NCBI GenBank assembly: GCA_030066595.1
Contig: JASJBI010000024.1
Location: 1-64,000 of the forward strand
Source of the DNA: Alphaproteobacteria bacterium
GTDB taxonomy: Bacteria > Pseudomonadota > Alphaproteobacteria > JAJFFI01
Direction of reading: 5' to 3'
Length of the DNA: 64,000 bases
Made by a program: the position numbers and the translations under genes. Shown here piece by piece: positions 42,092 to 50,628 of the stretch (positions within the stretch are counted from its first letter, which is position 1; every line of letters starts with the position of its first letter). Below the pieces are notes generated by a model. The model saw only the letters and a program-made list of their open reading frames with translations. It was not told the DNA's origin and did not search any database.

Positions 42092-42194
42092 GGGCGCTAT
42101 GGTCCCGGCGCGTCGCTTGGTTTTTGGCGCTCTATCCGGCCGCGCGCTTGGCCGAGGCCGCGGTCGCCCACGGACTGCGCGCGCTGATGCTCTA
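42092..42194 (+). pseudogene. decayed copy of the DUF2474 microprotein gene
   Basis: In the matching frame it reads SRRVAWFLALYPAARLA...GLRALML followed by a TAA at 42193-42195 region, versus RRVAWFLALYLAALLT...GLRALLF in the intact gene. There is no start codon in frame (a TGA lies just upstream at 42085-42087), and a Pro and charged residues break the transmembrane helix. It is copy 2 of the direct repeat (42092-42210), whose end forms the last codons of the convergent permease gene. Confidence 0.7.
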
Positions 42195-42210
42195 AGCGGC
42201 CTGGGCCGCG
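42092..42210. repeat. long direct repeat, copy 2
   Basis: Matches 40926-41039; see that entry. Its terminal CTAAGCGGCCTGGGCCGCG overlaps the 3' end of the ABC permease gene (stop complement at 42192-42194), so the permease C-terminus (AAQAA) is made from repeat sequence. Confidence 0.75.
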
Positions 42211-42905
42211 GTGCGCTTTTCGATCTGTTCCCGGTCCTGAAGATGCCGGTTCAGATGGCGCTCGATCATCCGGAACACGCGGGTCAGCACGAAGGTCATG
42301 ACGAAGTACAGGATCGCCGCATAGAGGAAGAGATCGAGCGAGTAGCTGCGCGAAAACACCGTGCGTGTCACGCCCATGAGGTCGAGCACGGTGATGGTGC
42401 TGACCAGCGCGCTGCCCTTGAGCAGCAGGATGACTTCGTTGCCGTAGGCCGGCCAGGCGATGCGGAACGCCTTGGGCAGGATGATCCGGCGGTACATAAG
42501 GGCCTGGGACATGCCGGCCGCCCGGGCGGCTTCGACCTCGCCATGGGGTACGCCCATGATGCCGCCGCGCAGGATCTCGGCGACATAGGCCGAGGTGTTG
42601 AGCGTGAGGCCGATCATGCCGCACCAGTACTCGTCCCGCAGGATCGGCCAGAAGACGCTCTCGCGCACCGCCTCGAACTGGCCGAGGCCGAAATAGACCA
42701 GATAGAGCTGCACCAGCAACGGCGTTCCGCGCAGGATGTAGATGTAGACATAAGCGCCGCCCGCCAGCAGCGGATTGCGCGAGACCCGGGCCAGCGCCAT
42801 CGGCACCGCGATCGCCAGGCCGATGATCGACGAGGTGACCAGCAGCTGGATCGTGATGATCGTGCCGTCGATGAACCGGTCGCTGTACTGGATCAGGTAT
42901 TCCAT
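42192..42905 (-). CDS. polar amino acid ABC transporter permease (HisM-like)
   Basis: 237 residues, five transmembrane helices, with the inner-membrane EAA loop GEVEAARAAGMSQALMYRRI. LRGTPLLVQLYLVYFGLGQ is the usual HisM/ArtM start of the core. Pairs with the next permease to form the channel for lysine/arginine/ornithine-type amino acids. The last residues come from the duplicated repeat at 42192-42210. The gene starts 1 base from the stop of the upstream permease. Confidence 0.92.
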   Translation of the reverse strand: MEYLIQYSDRFIDGTIITIQLLVTSSIIGLAIAVPMALARVSRNPLLAGGAYVYIYILRGTPLLVQLYLVYFGLGQFEAVRESVFWPILRDEYWCGMIGLTLNTSAYVAEILRGGIMGVPHGEVEAARAAGMSQALMYRRIILPKAFRIAWPAYGNEVILLLKGSALVSTITVLDLMGVTRTVFSRSYSLDLFLYAAILYFVMTFVLTRVFRMIERHLNRHLQDREQIEKRTAAQAA

Positions 42906-42906
42906 C

Positions 42907-43620
42907 TCAGGCCGTCCTCACGCCGCGGCTGACGTGTTTTTCCAGGCGTTGCCGGAACACGTCGGAGACGATGGTCAGCACCAGATAGATCGCGGTGGCG
43001 TAAAGAAAGCAGGTAAAGGGCTCCTGCGACCGTTCGGCCGCGACCTTGGACCAGCGCAGGGTCTCGTCCAGCGCGATCACGGATACAAGCGAGGTATCCT
43101 TGAGCAGCACCATCCAGAGATTGCCCAGACCGGGTAGGGCGAACCGCCACATCTGCGGCATGCGGATGCGGAAGAACACCTGCTGCTTGGACATGCCGCA
43201 GGCGAACCCGGCCTCGATCTGCCCTTTGGGCACGGCCAGGAACGCGCCGCGAAAGACCTCGCCACCATAGGCGCCGAAGATCAGCCCGAGGGCGAACGCG
43301 CCAGCGATGAACTTATTGATCGGGACTTCCTCCTGATAGTCGAAGACCGAACGGGCGATCTCCTCGAGCAGGATTCCCGATCCGTAGAAGATGATCATGA
43401 CGACCAGGAACTCCGGGATACCCCGGATGATCGTCGTGTAGACGTCGGCGATGAGATTGAGGGCCCGCGAGCGCGAGAGCGCCATCGACGCGTTCAGCAG
43501 TCCCAGCAGCAGCCCCCACAGGAGAGAGGCGAGCGCCACCCCGAAGGTCAGCGGCGCACCCAGAAACAGGATCTCGTCGCCGAACCCCGCGTCGCCGAAG
43601 CTCAGGACCTCAGGCCACAT
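42907..43620 (-). CDS. polar amino acid ABC transporter permease (HisQ-like)
   Basis: 237 residues, five helices, EAA loop GQIEAGFACGMSKQQVFFRIRMP, and IRGIPEFLVVMIIFYGSG in the core. Partner of the HisM-like permease. Upstream of it (43621-43707) is an 87-base gap with no clear signal. In context with the arginase/ornithine genes that follow the transporter, basic amino acids are the probable cargo. Confidence 0.92.
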   Translation of the reverse strand: MWPEVLSFGDAGFGDEILFLGAPLTFGVALASLLWGLLLGLLNASMALSRSRALNLIADVYTTIIRGIPEFLVVMIIFYGSGILLEEIARSVFDYQEEVPINKFIAGAFALGLIFGAYGGEVFRGAFLAVPKGQIEAGFACGMSKQQVFFRIRMPQMWRFALPGLGNLWMVLLKDTSLVSVIALDETLRWSKVAAERSQEPFTCFLYATAIYLVLTIVSDVFRQRLEKHVSRGVRTA

Positions 43621-43707
43621 GGCGCTGACTTATCTGTCCCCGGGTGCCGGTGCCCGACCCCGAGGCCCGCGTAGGGCGTCGGGGCCGCGACACCGCTCGA
43701 ACTGCGA

Positions 43708-44457
43708 TCACATGATGTTCCGGCCGAAGTACTTGCTGCTGATCTTCTCGTAGGTGCCGTCCTTGACGATGCCGTCCAGCGCCTTGTTCAGCTTCTCGCG
43801 CAGGGGGTCGCCCTTGCGCACGGCGATGCCGATCTGATCGTTGATGTCGATGCGCTCGCCGACGATTTCGTAGCCGCTGTTGGCTGGATCGTTGATCCAC
43901 TGCAGCGCCGGATAGATATCCGACAGCATGGCGTCCAGACGGCCTGTCTTGAGGTCGCCATAGGCCGCGGTCTGGGTGTCGTAAAGCTTGACCTTGACCA
44001 CATCGGCCATGTTGTCCTCGAGATACTGCGAGCTGATGGTTGCGCGCTGGGCGCCGACCACCTTGCCCTTGAGGCCCGCCTTGTCGGTCTTGAGCCCGCT
44101 GCCCTTCTTGGCCATGTAGGCCAGGAAGTTCGCGTAGTAGGGATTGGTGAAGTCGACCTGCTTCTTGCGCTCGTCCGTGATCGACATGCTGGCTACGATG
44201 GCGTCGTACTTCTTGGCCTTGAGCGCCGGGATGATGCCGTCCCAGTCCTGGGCCACGAAGGTGCACTCGGCGCCCATCTTCGCGCACAGCGCCTTGGCGA
44301 TGTCGACGTCGAACCCGACCAGCTCGCCCTTCTCGTTTTTCTCGTTGAACGGCGGATAGGCGCCTTCGGTGCCGATCCGGACTTTGTCGCCCGCCACGGC
44401 GGTCCCCGCGAACGCGAGCGCGGCCGCGGCAATGATCAGGCCAGTGAGTTTCTTCAC
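43708..44457 (-). CDS. basic amino acid ABC transporter substrate-binding protein
   Basis: 249 residues from GTG 44455-44457, with GGAGGG a few bases upstream; the frame before it has no similarity. Signal peptide 1-22 (LIIAAAALAFAGTAVAG). SBP family 3: VRIGTEGAYPPFNEKNEKGE, GFDVDIAKALCAKMG, IVASMSITDERKKQVDFT and DAMLSDIYPALQW, as in ArgT/HisJ lysine-arginine-ornithine-binding proteins. Periplasmic. Confidence 0.93.
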   Translation of the reverse strand: MKKLTGLIIAAAALAFAGTAVAGDKVRIGTEGAYPPFNEKNEKGELVGFDVDIAKALCAKMGAECTFVAQDWDGIIPALKAKKYDAIVASMSITDERKKQVDFTNPYYANFLAYMAKKGSGLKTDKAGLKGKVVGAQRATISSQYLEDNMADVVKVKLYDTQTAAYGDLKTGRLDAMLSDIYPALQWINDPANSGYEIVGERIDINDQIGIAVRKGDPLREKLNKALDGIVKDGTYEKISSKYFGRNIM

Positions 44458-44533
44458 GGGTAACCCTCCTCTGCTGCTAAGACATTGTTCTTTATCACGC
44501 GTTTCGCGTGTCGTTGCCTGTCTCTTAGACCGT

Positions 44534-45301
44534 TTAGTAGTTGGTGGCAAGGAACTGCCGGCAGCGTTCCGACTTGGGGTTAACGAAGACCTGGTCGGGC
44601 GGTCCGATCTCCTCCACCTTGCCCTGATGCAGGAACACCACCTGGGACGAGACCTCCCGGGCGAAGCCCGTTTCGTGGGTCACGACGATCATGGTGCGGC
44701 CCTCCTCGGCAAGATCCCGCATCACTTTCAGAACCTCGCCGACCAGCTCCGGGTCGAGCGCCGAGGTCGGCTCGTCGAACAGCATCACCTCCGGTTCCAT
44801 GGCCAGCGCCCGGGCGATCGCGGCGCGCTGTTGCTGGCCGCCCGACAGATGGCCCGGATAGAAATCCCGTTTGTCGGCGATGCCGACCTTCTCCAGGATG
44901 CTCTCGCCCAGCTCGATGGCCTCGGCCTTCGGGCGCTTGAGCACGTGGATCGGCGCCTCGGTCACGTTCTCCAGGATGGTCATGTGGGACCAGAGGTTGA
45001 ACTGCTGGAACACCATCGCGAGCTTTGACCGGATCCGCTCGACCTGTTTGCGGTCCTCGGGCACGCGGCTGCCGTTGCGTGCCTCCTTCATGCGGATCAG
45101 CTCGCCGTGCACGTAGACCTTCCCGGAGTCCGGGATCTCGAGCAGGTTGATGCAGCGCAGAAAGGTGCTTTTGCCGGACCCGCTGCTGCCGAGCACGGCA
45201 ATCACATCCTGTTCGTTCGCCGTCAGCGAGATGCCGCGCAGCACCTCGAGCGAGCCAAAACGCTTGTAGACGTCTTCCGCGACCAGTGCCGCCGTGGCCA
45301 T
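44534..45301 (-). CDS. polar amino acid ABC transporter ATP-binding protein (HisP-like)
   Basis: 255 residues. Walker [16 protein letters not shown]-loop [10 protein letters not shown], signature [15 protein letters not shown], Walker [15 protein letters not shown]. First gene of the transporter unit (ATPase - SBP - HisQ - HisM). A MITE-like inverted-repeat element lies 42 bases upstream (45343-45612), between this promoter region and the ornithine aminotransferase. Confidence 0.94.
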   Translation of the reverse strand: MATAALVAEDVYKRFGSLEVLRGISLTANEQDVIAVLGSSGSGKSTFLRCINLLEIPDSGKVYVHGELIRMKEARNGSRVPEDRKQVERIRSKLAMVFQQFNLWSHMTILENVTEAPIHVLKRPKAEAIELGESILEKVGIADKRDFYPGHLSGGQQQRAAIARALAMEPEVMLFDEPTSALDPELVGEVLKVMRDLAEEGRTMIVVTHETGFAREVSSQVVFLHQGKVEEIGPPDQVFVNPKSERCRQFLATNY

Positions 45302-45342
45302 CGCGCACCCCCCGTTTCTTTTGTCTGTTTTGTGACAAGCCT

Positions 45343-45612
45343 AGAGCATGATGTGGTCATATTGAAACAATTCTGTTGCGGTTTGGGGGCGGCAGTCCGC
45401 CAGGCGCCGTCCGTGGCGCGATGCCGAAGCATCGGGCAAGGGCGGCAACGCCTCGGATGCCCGCCCAAACGCAACCCGAATGGGCCGGGGCCTTTTTCGC
45501 CATGACGTCGTCAAACGCCTTGACCGTATGACGGATACGCTCTGCGGCGCCTTCCTAGTCATGGCGAAAAATGCCTCCGGCAGAATGGTTCAATATGACC
45601 ACATCATGCTCT
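45343..45612. mobile_element. MITE-like element with perfect 24-bp inverted ends
   Basis: 270 bases bounded by AGAGCATGATGTGGTCATAT (45343-45362, continuing TGAA to 45366) and its exact reverse complement at 45589-45612. A second inner perfect inverted repeat of 14 bp (TTTTTCGCCATGAC at 45493-45506 and its complement at 45558-45571) lies inside. No transposase frame and no clear target-site duplication. It fills the 386-base gap between the transporter and the aminotransferase. A non-autonomous transposon remnant or a large transcribed hairpin are both possible. Confidence 0.65.
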
Positions 45613-45687
45613 GGACGCGATCCCGTCAGGGCGCAAAGGCTTTCCGGGCGGTCGGGCGTGGGTGGGCGGTGAGGCTCCAGGCGCCGG

Positions 45688-46887
45688 CTAGAACACGGAT
45701 TCGAGGCGTTCCAGCAGCCAGTCCAGCTCGGCCTTCTCGATCACCAGCGGCGGGGCCAGACGCATCACCTGCTTGTGGGTGTCCTTGGTCAAGACGCCCA
45801 GGTCGACCAGCCGTTCGCAGTATTCACGGGCGAGGCCGGCCTCCGGCTCGACCTCGATGCCGACGAACAGTCCGCGGCCGCGGATCTCGCGGATCTTGTT
45901 CGACCGGATGCCGCGCAGCCGGTCCAGCAGGTACTCGCCGAGCTCGCGCGAGCGGTCGGCGAGCTTCTCGTCGACGATGACCTGGAGCGCCCGGTCGGCC
46001 ACGGCGGCGGCCAAGGGATTGCCCCCGAAGGTGCTGCCATGATCGCCGGGCTGAATGACGTTCATGATCTCGGCCGACGCCAGCGTCGCCGAGACCGGAT
46101 ACACGCCGCCTCCCAGCGCCTTGCCGACGACCAGCATGTCGGGCTTGGCCCCGTCGTCATGCTGGTAGCAGAACATGCGGCCGGTGCGGGCCAGCCCAGT
46201 CTGGATCTCGTCGGCGATGAACAGGACATTGTGCTCGCTGCAGATGCGCCGGGCCTCGGCCAGAAAGCCCTCGGGCGGGATGTTGATCCCGGCCTCGCCC
46301 TGGATCGGCTCGACCATGAAGGCGGCCGTGTTCGGGGTGATCGCGGCCTCGAGCGCCGCCGCGTCGCCGAAGGGGATGATCTTGAAGCCCGGCGTCAGGG
46401 GGCCGAAGCCGTCCTTGTACTGGAGTTCGGAGGAGAAGCTGATAATCGTCGTCGTGCGCCCGTGGAAGTTCTCCTCGCAGACGATGATCTCGGCCTTGTC
46501 CGCCTCGACCCCCTTGATCCGATAGGCCCAGCGCCGGGCGATCTTGATCGCCGTTTCCACGGCCTCCATGCCGGTGTTCATGGGCAGCGCCATGTCCATC
46601 CCGGCCAGCCCGCAGAGCCGATCCAGAAACGGCCCCATCCGGTCGTTGTAGAAGGCCCGCGAGGTCATGGTCAGCTGGCCGGCCTGCTGCACCAGGGCGT
46701 CGATGATGGCCGGGTGGCGGTGGCCCTGGTTGAGCGAGGAGTAGCCGCTCAGGCAATCCAGGTATTTTTTCCCGTCTACGTCCCAGACCCAGACGCCTTC
46801 GCCGCGGGACAGCACCACCGGCAGCGGGCTGTAGTTGTGCGCGCTCACCTTTTCGGTGTGCGCGATGATCTCGCTTTGCGTTGTCAT
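45688..46887 (-). CDS. rocD: ornithine aminotransferase
   Basis: 399 residues from ATG 46885-46887 (a GTG one codon earlier also overlaps the arginase stop). Class III PLP aminotransferase: MNTGMEAVETAIKIARRWAY, GRTTTIISFSS, VEPIQGEAGI, ADEIQTGLARTG and the PLP lysine in VVGKALGGGVYPVSA. The YSSLNQGHRHP start and no mitochondrial signal fit ornithine:2-oxoacid aminotransferase, giving glutamate semialdehyde. Coupled to arginase by a 4-base overlap, forming arginine -> ornithine -> glutamate. Confidence 0.92.
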   Translation of the reverse strand: MTTQSEIIAHTEKVSAHNYSPLPVVLSRGEGVWVWDVDGKKYLDCLSGYSSLNQGHRHPAIIDALVQQAGQLTMTSRAFYNDRMGPFLDRLCGLAGMDMALPMNTGMEAVETAIKIARRWAYRIKGVEADKAEIIVCEENFHGRTTTIISFSSELQYKDGFGPLTPGFKIIPFGDAAALEAAITPNTAAFMVEPIQGEAGINIPPEGFLAEARRICSEHNVLFIADEIQTGLARTGRMFCYQHDDGAKPDMLVVGKALGGGVYPVSATLASAEIMNVIQPGDHGSTFGGNPLAAAVADRALQVIVDEKLADRSRELGEYLLDRLRGIRSNKIREIRGRGLFVGIEVEPEAGLAREYCERLVDLGVLTKDTHKQVMRLAPPLVIEKAELDWLLERLESVF

Positions 46888-47849
46888 CACAGATGGTATC
46901 TCGGATTGTCGTGGGTGCGGGCGAGGGTCTGTTCGCCGAACAAGCTTTCGACCAGCTCGACCACCAGCTCCGCCGTGCGGTTGCCGTGGTCGAGGGCGGG
47001 ATTAAGCTCCATGATGTCGAGCGACCCCATCAGGCCCGAGTCGTAGACCATCTCCATGCAGAGCTGGGCTTCGCGGTAGTTGGGGCCGCCTGGCACAGTG
47101 GTGCCGACGCCCGGCGCGATGGTGGGGTCGAGGAAATCCACGTCCAGGCTGACATGCAGATGGCCGCCGTCCCGGCCGACATGCTCCAGCGCGCGCAGCA
47201 TGATCGTGCGCATTCTGGCCTCGTCGATCTGGCGCATGTCGTAGACGACCAGCCCGCTCTCGACCACCATGCGCTTCTCGATGGCGTCGACAGACCGGAT
47301 GCCCACCTGCACGATCCGCCGCGGATCGACCATCGGCGTGGCGTCGGCGATCCCCAAGAGCCGCTCGTGGCCATAGCCGCAGATCACCGCGACGGGCATG
47401 CCGTGGATGTTGCCGGAGGGCGAGGACTCGGGCGTGTTGAAATCCGAGTGCGCGTCGAACCACAGCACGGCGAAGGGCCGGTCCTGCTCGGCCATGGCCC
47501 GCGACAGGGCGGCCAGCGAGCCGATGGCGAGGCAATGGTCGCCACCCATGAGAATGGGACAGGATCCGGCGCTGAGCGCCGCATGGACCGCGTCGCGCAC
47601 GGCGGTGCACCAGGCGATGGTCTCGTCCAGATGGCGGTAGCCCTCCACGGGCGGCGCCTCCGGGTTGGCCGGGCCCTTGAGGTCGCCGATATCCTCGACC
47701 TCGACGCCGAGCCGGCGGAGCGCCCGTTCCAGCCGGGCGACTCTGAGCGCCTCGGGCCCCATGGAAGCCCCCCGGTCGCCTGCGCCGATATCCGTGGGCG
47801 CCCCGATCAGAGTCACGTGCCGGGGCGCGGAAGAATGATCCGCCGCCAT
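46887..47849 (-). CDS. rocF: arginase
   Basis: 320 residues. Mn-binding motifs GGDHCLAIGS, FDAHSDFNTPESSPSGN and SLDVDFLDPTIAPGVGT are complete. It hydrolyses arginine to ornithine and urea. The GTG/ATGA overlap with rocD implies co-expression. The next gene upstream on this strand (47898-48770) is a DDAH-like hydrolase 48 bases away. Confidence 0.94.
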   Translation of the reverse strand: MAADHSSAPRHVTLIGAPTDIGAGDRGASMGPEALRVARLERALRRLGVEVEDIGDLKGPANPEAPPVEGYRHLDETIAWCTAVRDAVHAALSAGSCPILMGGDHCLAIGSLAALSRAMAEQDRPFAVLWFDAHSDFNTPESSPSGNIHGMPVAVICGYGHERLLGIADATPMVDPRRIVQVGIRSVDAIEKRMVVESGLVVYDMRQIDEARMRTIMLRALEHVGRDGGHLHVSLDVDFLDPTIAPGVGTTVPGGPNYREAQLCMEMVYDSGLMGSLDIMELNPALDHGNRTAELVVELVESLFGEQTLARTHDNPRYHL

Positions 47850-47897
47850 GATCGAAATATGCGCTCTAGGCGTGCACGCGTCCAGTGTGGCAGTCGG

Positions 47898-48770
47898 TCA
47901 ATCGCGCCAGATCGGCCGGGTCAGGCAGGTCGGGCCGCCGGCGCCCTTCAGGGAGATCTCGCGGCCTGCATACTCGGTGACCCGGCAGCCCTCGGCTTCG
48001 AGCAGGGCGCGGGTCCGCGGATTGCCGGTTAACAGCACGCAGTCGCGCGGCGCCAGCGCCAGGACGTTGCAGCCCATGCTCTCGAATTCCGCTTCCGGCA
48101 CCTCGATCAGGCGCATGCCACGGCTCAACAGCCGCTCTCGGAACGGCGCGGGCAGCAGGGGCGAATAGACCACGGCCAGGTCTTGGTCGACCGGGCTGAG
48201 CAGGGACATGAGGTGCAGGACCTCACCGGGCCCGCGCCAGGCGGGCAGGGGAACGGTGATCAGCTCGTCGATCTCGTCGCGCAGCAGATCACGCAGCTGG
48301 CGGATTCCCTCGGCATTGCTGCGATCGCCTTCGCCGACTGCGACCGTGCGCGCGTCCAGCCAGACCAGGTCGCCGCCCTCGAGACGGCCGGCGCCGTTGA
48401 TTGCCCCCAGAACCGGGATACCGAGGCGCTCAAGCAGAGGCCGGAAAGCGGCCGGTTCCGCACGGCGCGCGGCCTTGCCCATGTTGCACAGGATCGCGCC
48501 GCGTGCCGTCACCAGCACCGGATCATGGACATAGATGGAATCCAGTTCGGCGGCGCCGTCTTCGAGGAAGTGGACCTCGACCCCCGCCGCTTCGAACAAG
48601 GACGCAAAGCGGTCGAACTCGGCGGCGGCCGCCTGCGGATCGGGCGGTGCCAGGAAATTGAGCCTACGCCACTGTTGCCCGATCGTCGCCGCATCGCCGA
48701 AGGCGGCGCGGGGATGGCGCAACACCAACCGCCGGATCGGCGCCACCTCCGACTGGCAGCCGAAGCTCAC
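47898..48770 (-). CDS. amidinotransferase/DDAH-like guanidino-group hydrolase
   Basis: 290 residues from GTG 48768-48770, which overlaps the ccmI stop (GTGA); the frame upstream lies in ccmI. Penta-beta-propeller guanidine-modifying fold: EDGAAELDSIYVHDPVLVT, GRLEGGDLVWLD, LHLMSLLSPVD, and C-terminal catalytic Cys in AGGPTCLTRPI. The pattern is that of dimethylarginine dimethylaminohydrolase / arginine deiminase-like enzymes (citrulline plus dimethylamine or ammonia). It belongs with the arginine genes but is translationally coupled to the ccm cluster. Confidence 0.85.
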   Translation of the reverse strand: MSFGCQSEVAPIRRLVLRHPRAAFGDAATIGQQWRRLNFLAPPDPQAAAAEFDRFASLFEAAGVEVHFLEDGAAELDSIYVHDPVLVTARGAILCNMGKAARRAEPAAFRPLLERLGIPVLGAINGAGRLEGGDLVWLDARTVAVGEGDRSNAEGIRQLRDLLRDEIDELITVPLPAWRGPGEVLHLMSLLSPVDQDLAVVYSPLLPAPFRERLLSRGMRLIEVPEAEFESMGCNVLALAPRDCVLLTGNPRTRALLEAEGCRVTEYAGREISLKGAGGPTCLTRPIWRD

Positions 48771-50167
48771 CCGCCGTCTTCGGCCAGCGCCGCGATCCGG
48801 CGTTCGAGCACGGCCCGTTCCGGCGCGTCCTTCGGCATGATGACCAAGAGCCGCTCCCAATAGTCTCGGGCAGCCGCCTTTTCGTTCGCCTGCAAGGCGG
48901 CGAGGCCGAGATACCAGAGCGCCACGGCATTTTTTCCGTCCACCGCCAAGAGCCGCTCCATGACCGGGACGAACTCCGGCGGCAGCGGCGCATCCGGGCT
49001 GTCGCCGCCGCGGGCGGCCAGGATCGCCTCGCCGTAGTCGAGCAACAGGTCGCGGTCCTCGGGCGCCAGGGCCAGGGCCTTCTGATAGGCGTCTATGGCC
49101 TTGTCGTGTTCGCCGAGCACACTGTAGGAGCGTGCCAGCCGGCGCCAGCCCGTGAGGTCGTCCGGCTCGTCGGCCAGCCGTGCGGCGAGCCGGTCCACCA
49201 TGCCGCGGATCATGCGCTCGCGGTCCTCGGGGCTCATCGCCTCCGCAGCGGCCTGGTCCTGGGCGCTCGGCCCGGGGATCGCAGCGCCGCCGTCCGCGGG
49301 TGCAGGCCGCCGGGCGGCCACGTCGATGTCGTGCTGGGCGGCCGTCTCTCGGATGCGCTGGCGCAGGATCGGCAGCCAGGGCGCGTCCGGCGCTGAATCC
49401 GCCTCGAGCGCGAGCCAGACATCGAGCGCTTGGTTTGGCTCGCCCGCCTGGAGCGCGGCGAGCCCGACATAGTAGCGCGCGCGCGGCTCGCGGGGCTCCC
49501 GGTTCAGCGCGGTTTGAAAGGCCGCGCGGGCCGCCGGCGTTACCACGCCGCCGGCGGCAAGGGTCAGCATCTCGCCTTGCGCCGCAAGGATCGGGGCGTC
49601 GCTCCGGCCCAGGGCGACGATCTGTGCGAAGGCGTCCGCCGCGGCGGCAAACTGGTGGGCGCCGCGCAGCGCCTGGGCCAAGACGAGCCAGGCATCAGCA
49701 TCGTGCGGGGCGGCCTCGACCCGGGCCTGAAGCTCGGCGATCCGCGCCTGCAGCGCGGCCACGTCGCGGCCCCGCTCCTGCTCCCGGCTGGCGAAGGGTG
49801 CGCCCGGCAGGCCCGGCTGGCCCTGTTGCACATAGAGGGCAATGGCCAGGACGGGCAGTAGGATGGCGATGGCCCCGGCGGTGACCCGCGACTTGGCCCA
49901 ACCCGGCGCCTTCCGCTGCGCCGCGGCGCGGGCGCCGTCCGCGGCACGCAACAGCCGGCGTTCGATCTCGATCTCGGCGGCCTTGGCTTCGGACTCGGTC
50001 AAGAGACCGCGGTCCCGGTCCCGTACAATCTCGGCGAGCTGCTGGCGATAGACCTCGACATCGTGCGCCTCGGCCGCCGCCGGGCGTGACCGCCGCGCGA
50101 GCAGCGGCCGCAGCAACAGCGCCAGCGCCACCGCGGTCATGGCGCCGAGGACCAGCCACAGGGTCAT
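48767..50167 (-). CDS. ccmI: cytochrome c biogenesis protein CcmI (TPR)
   Basis: 466 residues. Two N-terminal helices (about 2-20 and 95-112) with the intervening HDVEVYRQQLAEIVRDRDRG cytoplasmic coiled coil, then periplasmic TPR repeats (DLTGWRRLARSYSVLGEHD, DAWLVLAQALRGAHQF, RARYYVGLAALQAGE). It delivers apocytochrome c to the CcmFH heme ligation complex. Overlaps ccmH by 4 bases. Confidence 0.93.
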   Translation of the reverse strand: MTLWLVLGAMTAVALALLLRPLLARRSRPAAAEAHDVEVYRQQLAEIVRDRDRGLLTESEAKAAEIEIERRLLRAADGARAAAQRKAPGWAKSRVTAGAIAILLPVLAIALYVQQGQPGLPGAPFASREQERGRDVAALQARIAELQARVEAAPHDADAWLVLAQALRGAHQFAAAADAFAQIVALGRSDAPILAAQGEMLTLAAGGVVTPAARAAFQTALNREPREPRARYYVGLAALQAGEPNQALDVWLALEADSAPDAPWLPILRQRIRETAAQHDIDVAARRPAPADGGAAIPGPSAQDQAAAEAMSPEDRERMIRGMVDRLAARLADEPDDLTGWRRLARSYSVLGEHDKAIDAYQKALALAPEDRDLLLDYGEAILAARGGDSPDAPLPPEFVPVMERLLAVDGKNAVALWYLGLAALQANEKAAARDYWERLLVIMPKDAPERAVLERRIAALAEDGG

Positions 50168-50628
50168 GGTTTATCCTTGTCGCGCAGAACCGCGTTGATC
50201 CGGGCGCGTTCCTCCGCCGTCAGCGGCTCGGCCTCGATCCCGATCGGTCGGGCGCGACGGCCGACATAGAGCGCCACGCCGCTTGCCGCCAGGATCAGGA
50301 TGATCACCGGGCCGAACCACAAGAGCCAAGTGTGCGGCTTGACCGGCGGATTGAGCAGGACGAAGTCGCCATAGCGCGCCACGACGAATTCCACCACCTG
50401 TTGGTCGCTGTCGCCGGCGACCAGCCGTTCGCGCACCAGGACGCGCAGGTCGCGCGCGAGCTCGGCGTTGGAATCGTCGATTGACTGGTTCTGGCAGACT
50501 AGACAGCGCAGGTCCTTGCTGATCGCCCGGGCGCGGGCCTCGAGCGCCGGGTCGTCGAGAATCTCCTCGGGCTCCACCGCGACCGCCGGCAGGGCCAGGA
50601 ACAGCAGCGCAAACAGGAGCGCCCTCAT
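50164..50628 (-). CDS. ccmH: cytochrome c biogenesis protein CcmH
   Basis: 154 residues from ATG 50626-50628. Signal peptide, then LRCLVCQNQSIDDSNAELA with the redox CxxC and a C-terminal transmembrane helix (VIILILAASGVALYV). Reduces the apocytochrome haem-binding cysteines. Overlaps ccmG by 4 bases. Confidence 0.94.
   Translation of the reverse strand: MRALLFALLFLALPAVAVEPEEILDDPALEARARAISKDLRCLVCQNQSIDDSNAELARDLRVLVRERLVAGDSDQQVVEFVVARYGDFVLLNPPVKPHTWLLWFGPVIILILAASGVALYVGRRARPIGIEAEPLTAEERARINAVLRDKDKP

Noticed and set aside
42084-42932. Plus-strand open frame of 282 codons over the decayed microprotein and the permease
   Set aside because: It starts in the repeat but in a different frame from DUF2474 and then runs antisense to the HisM-like permease.
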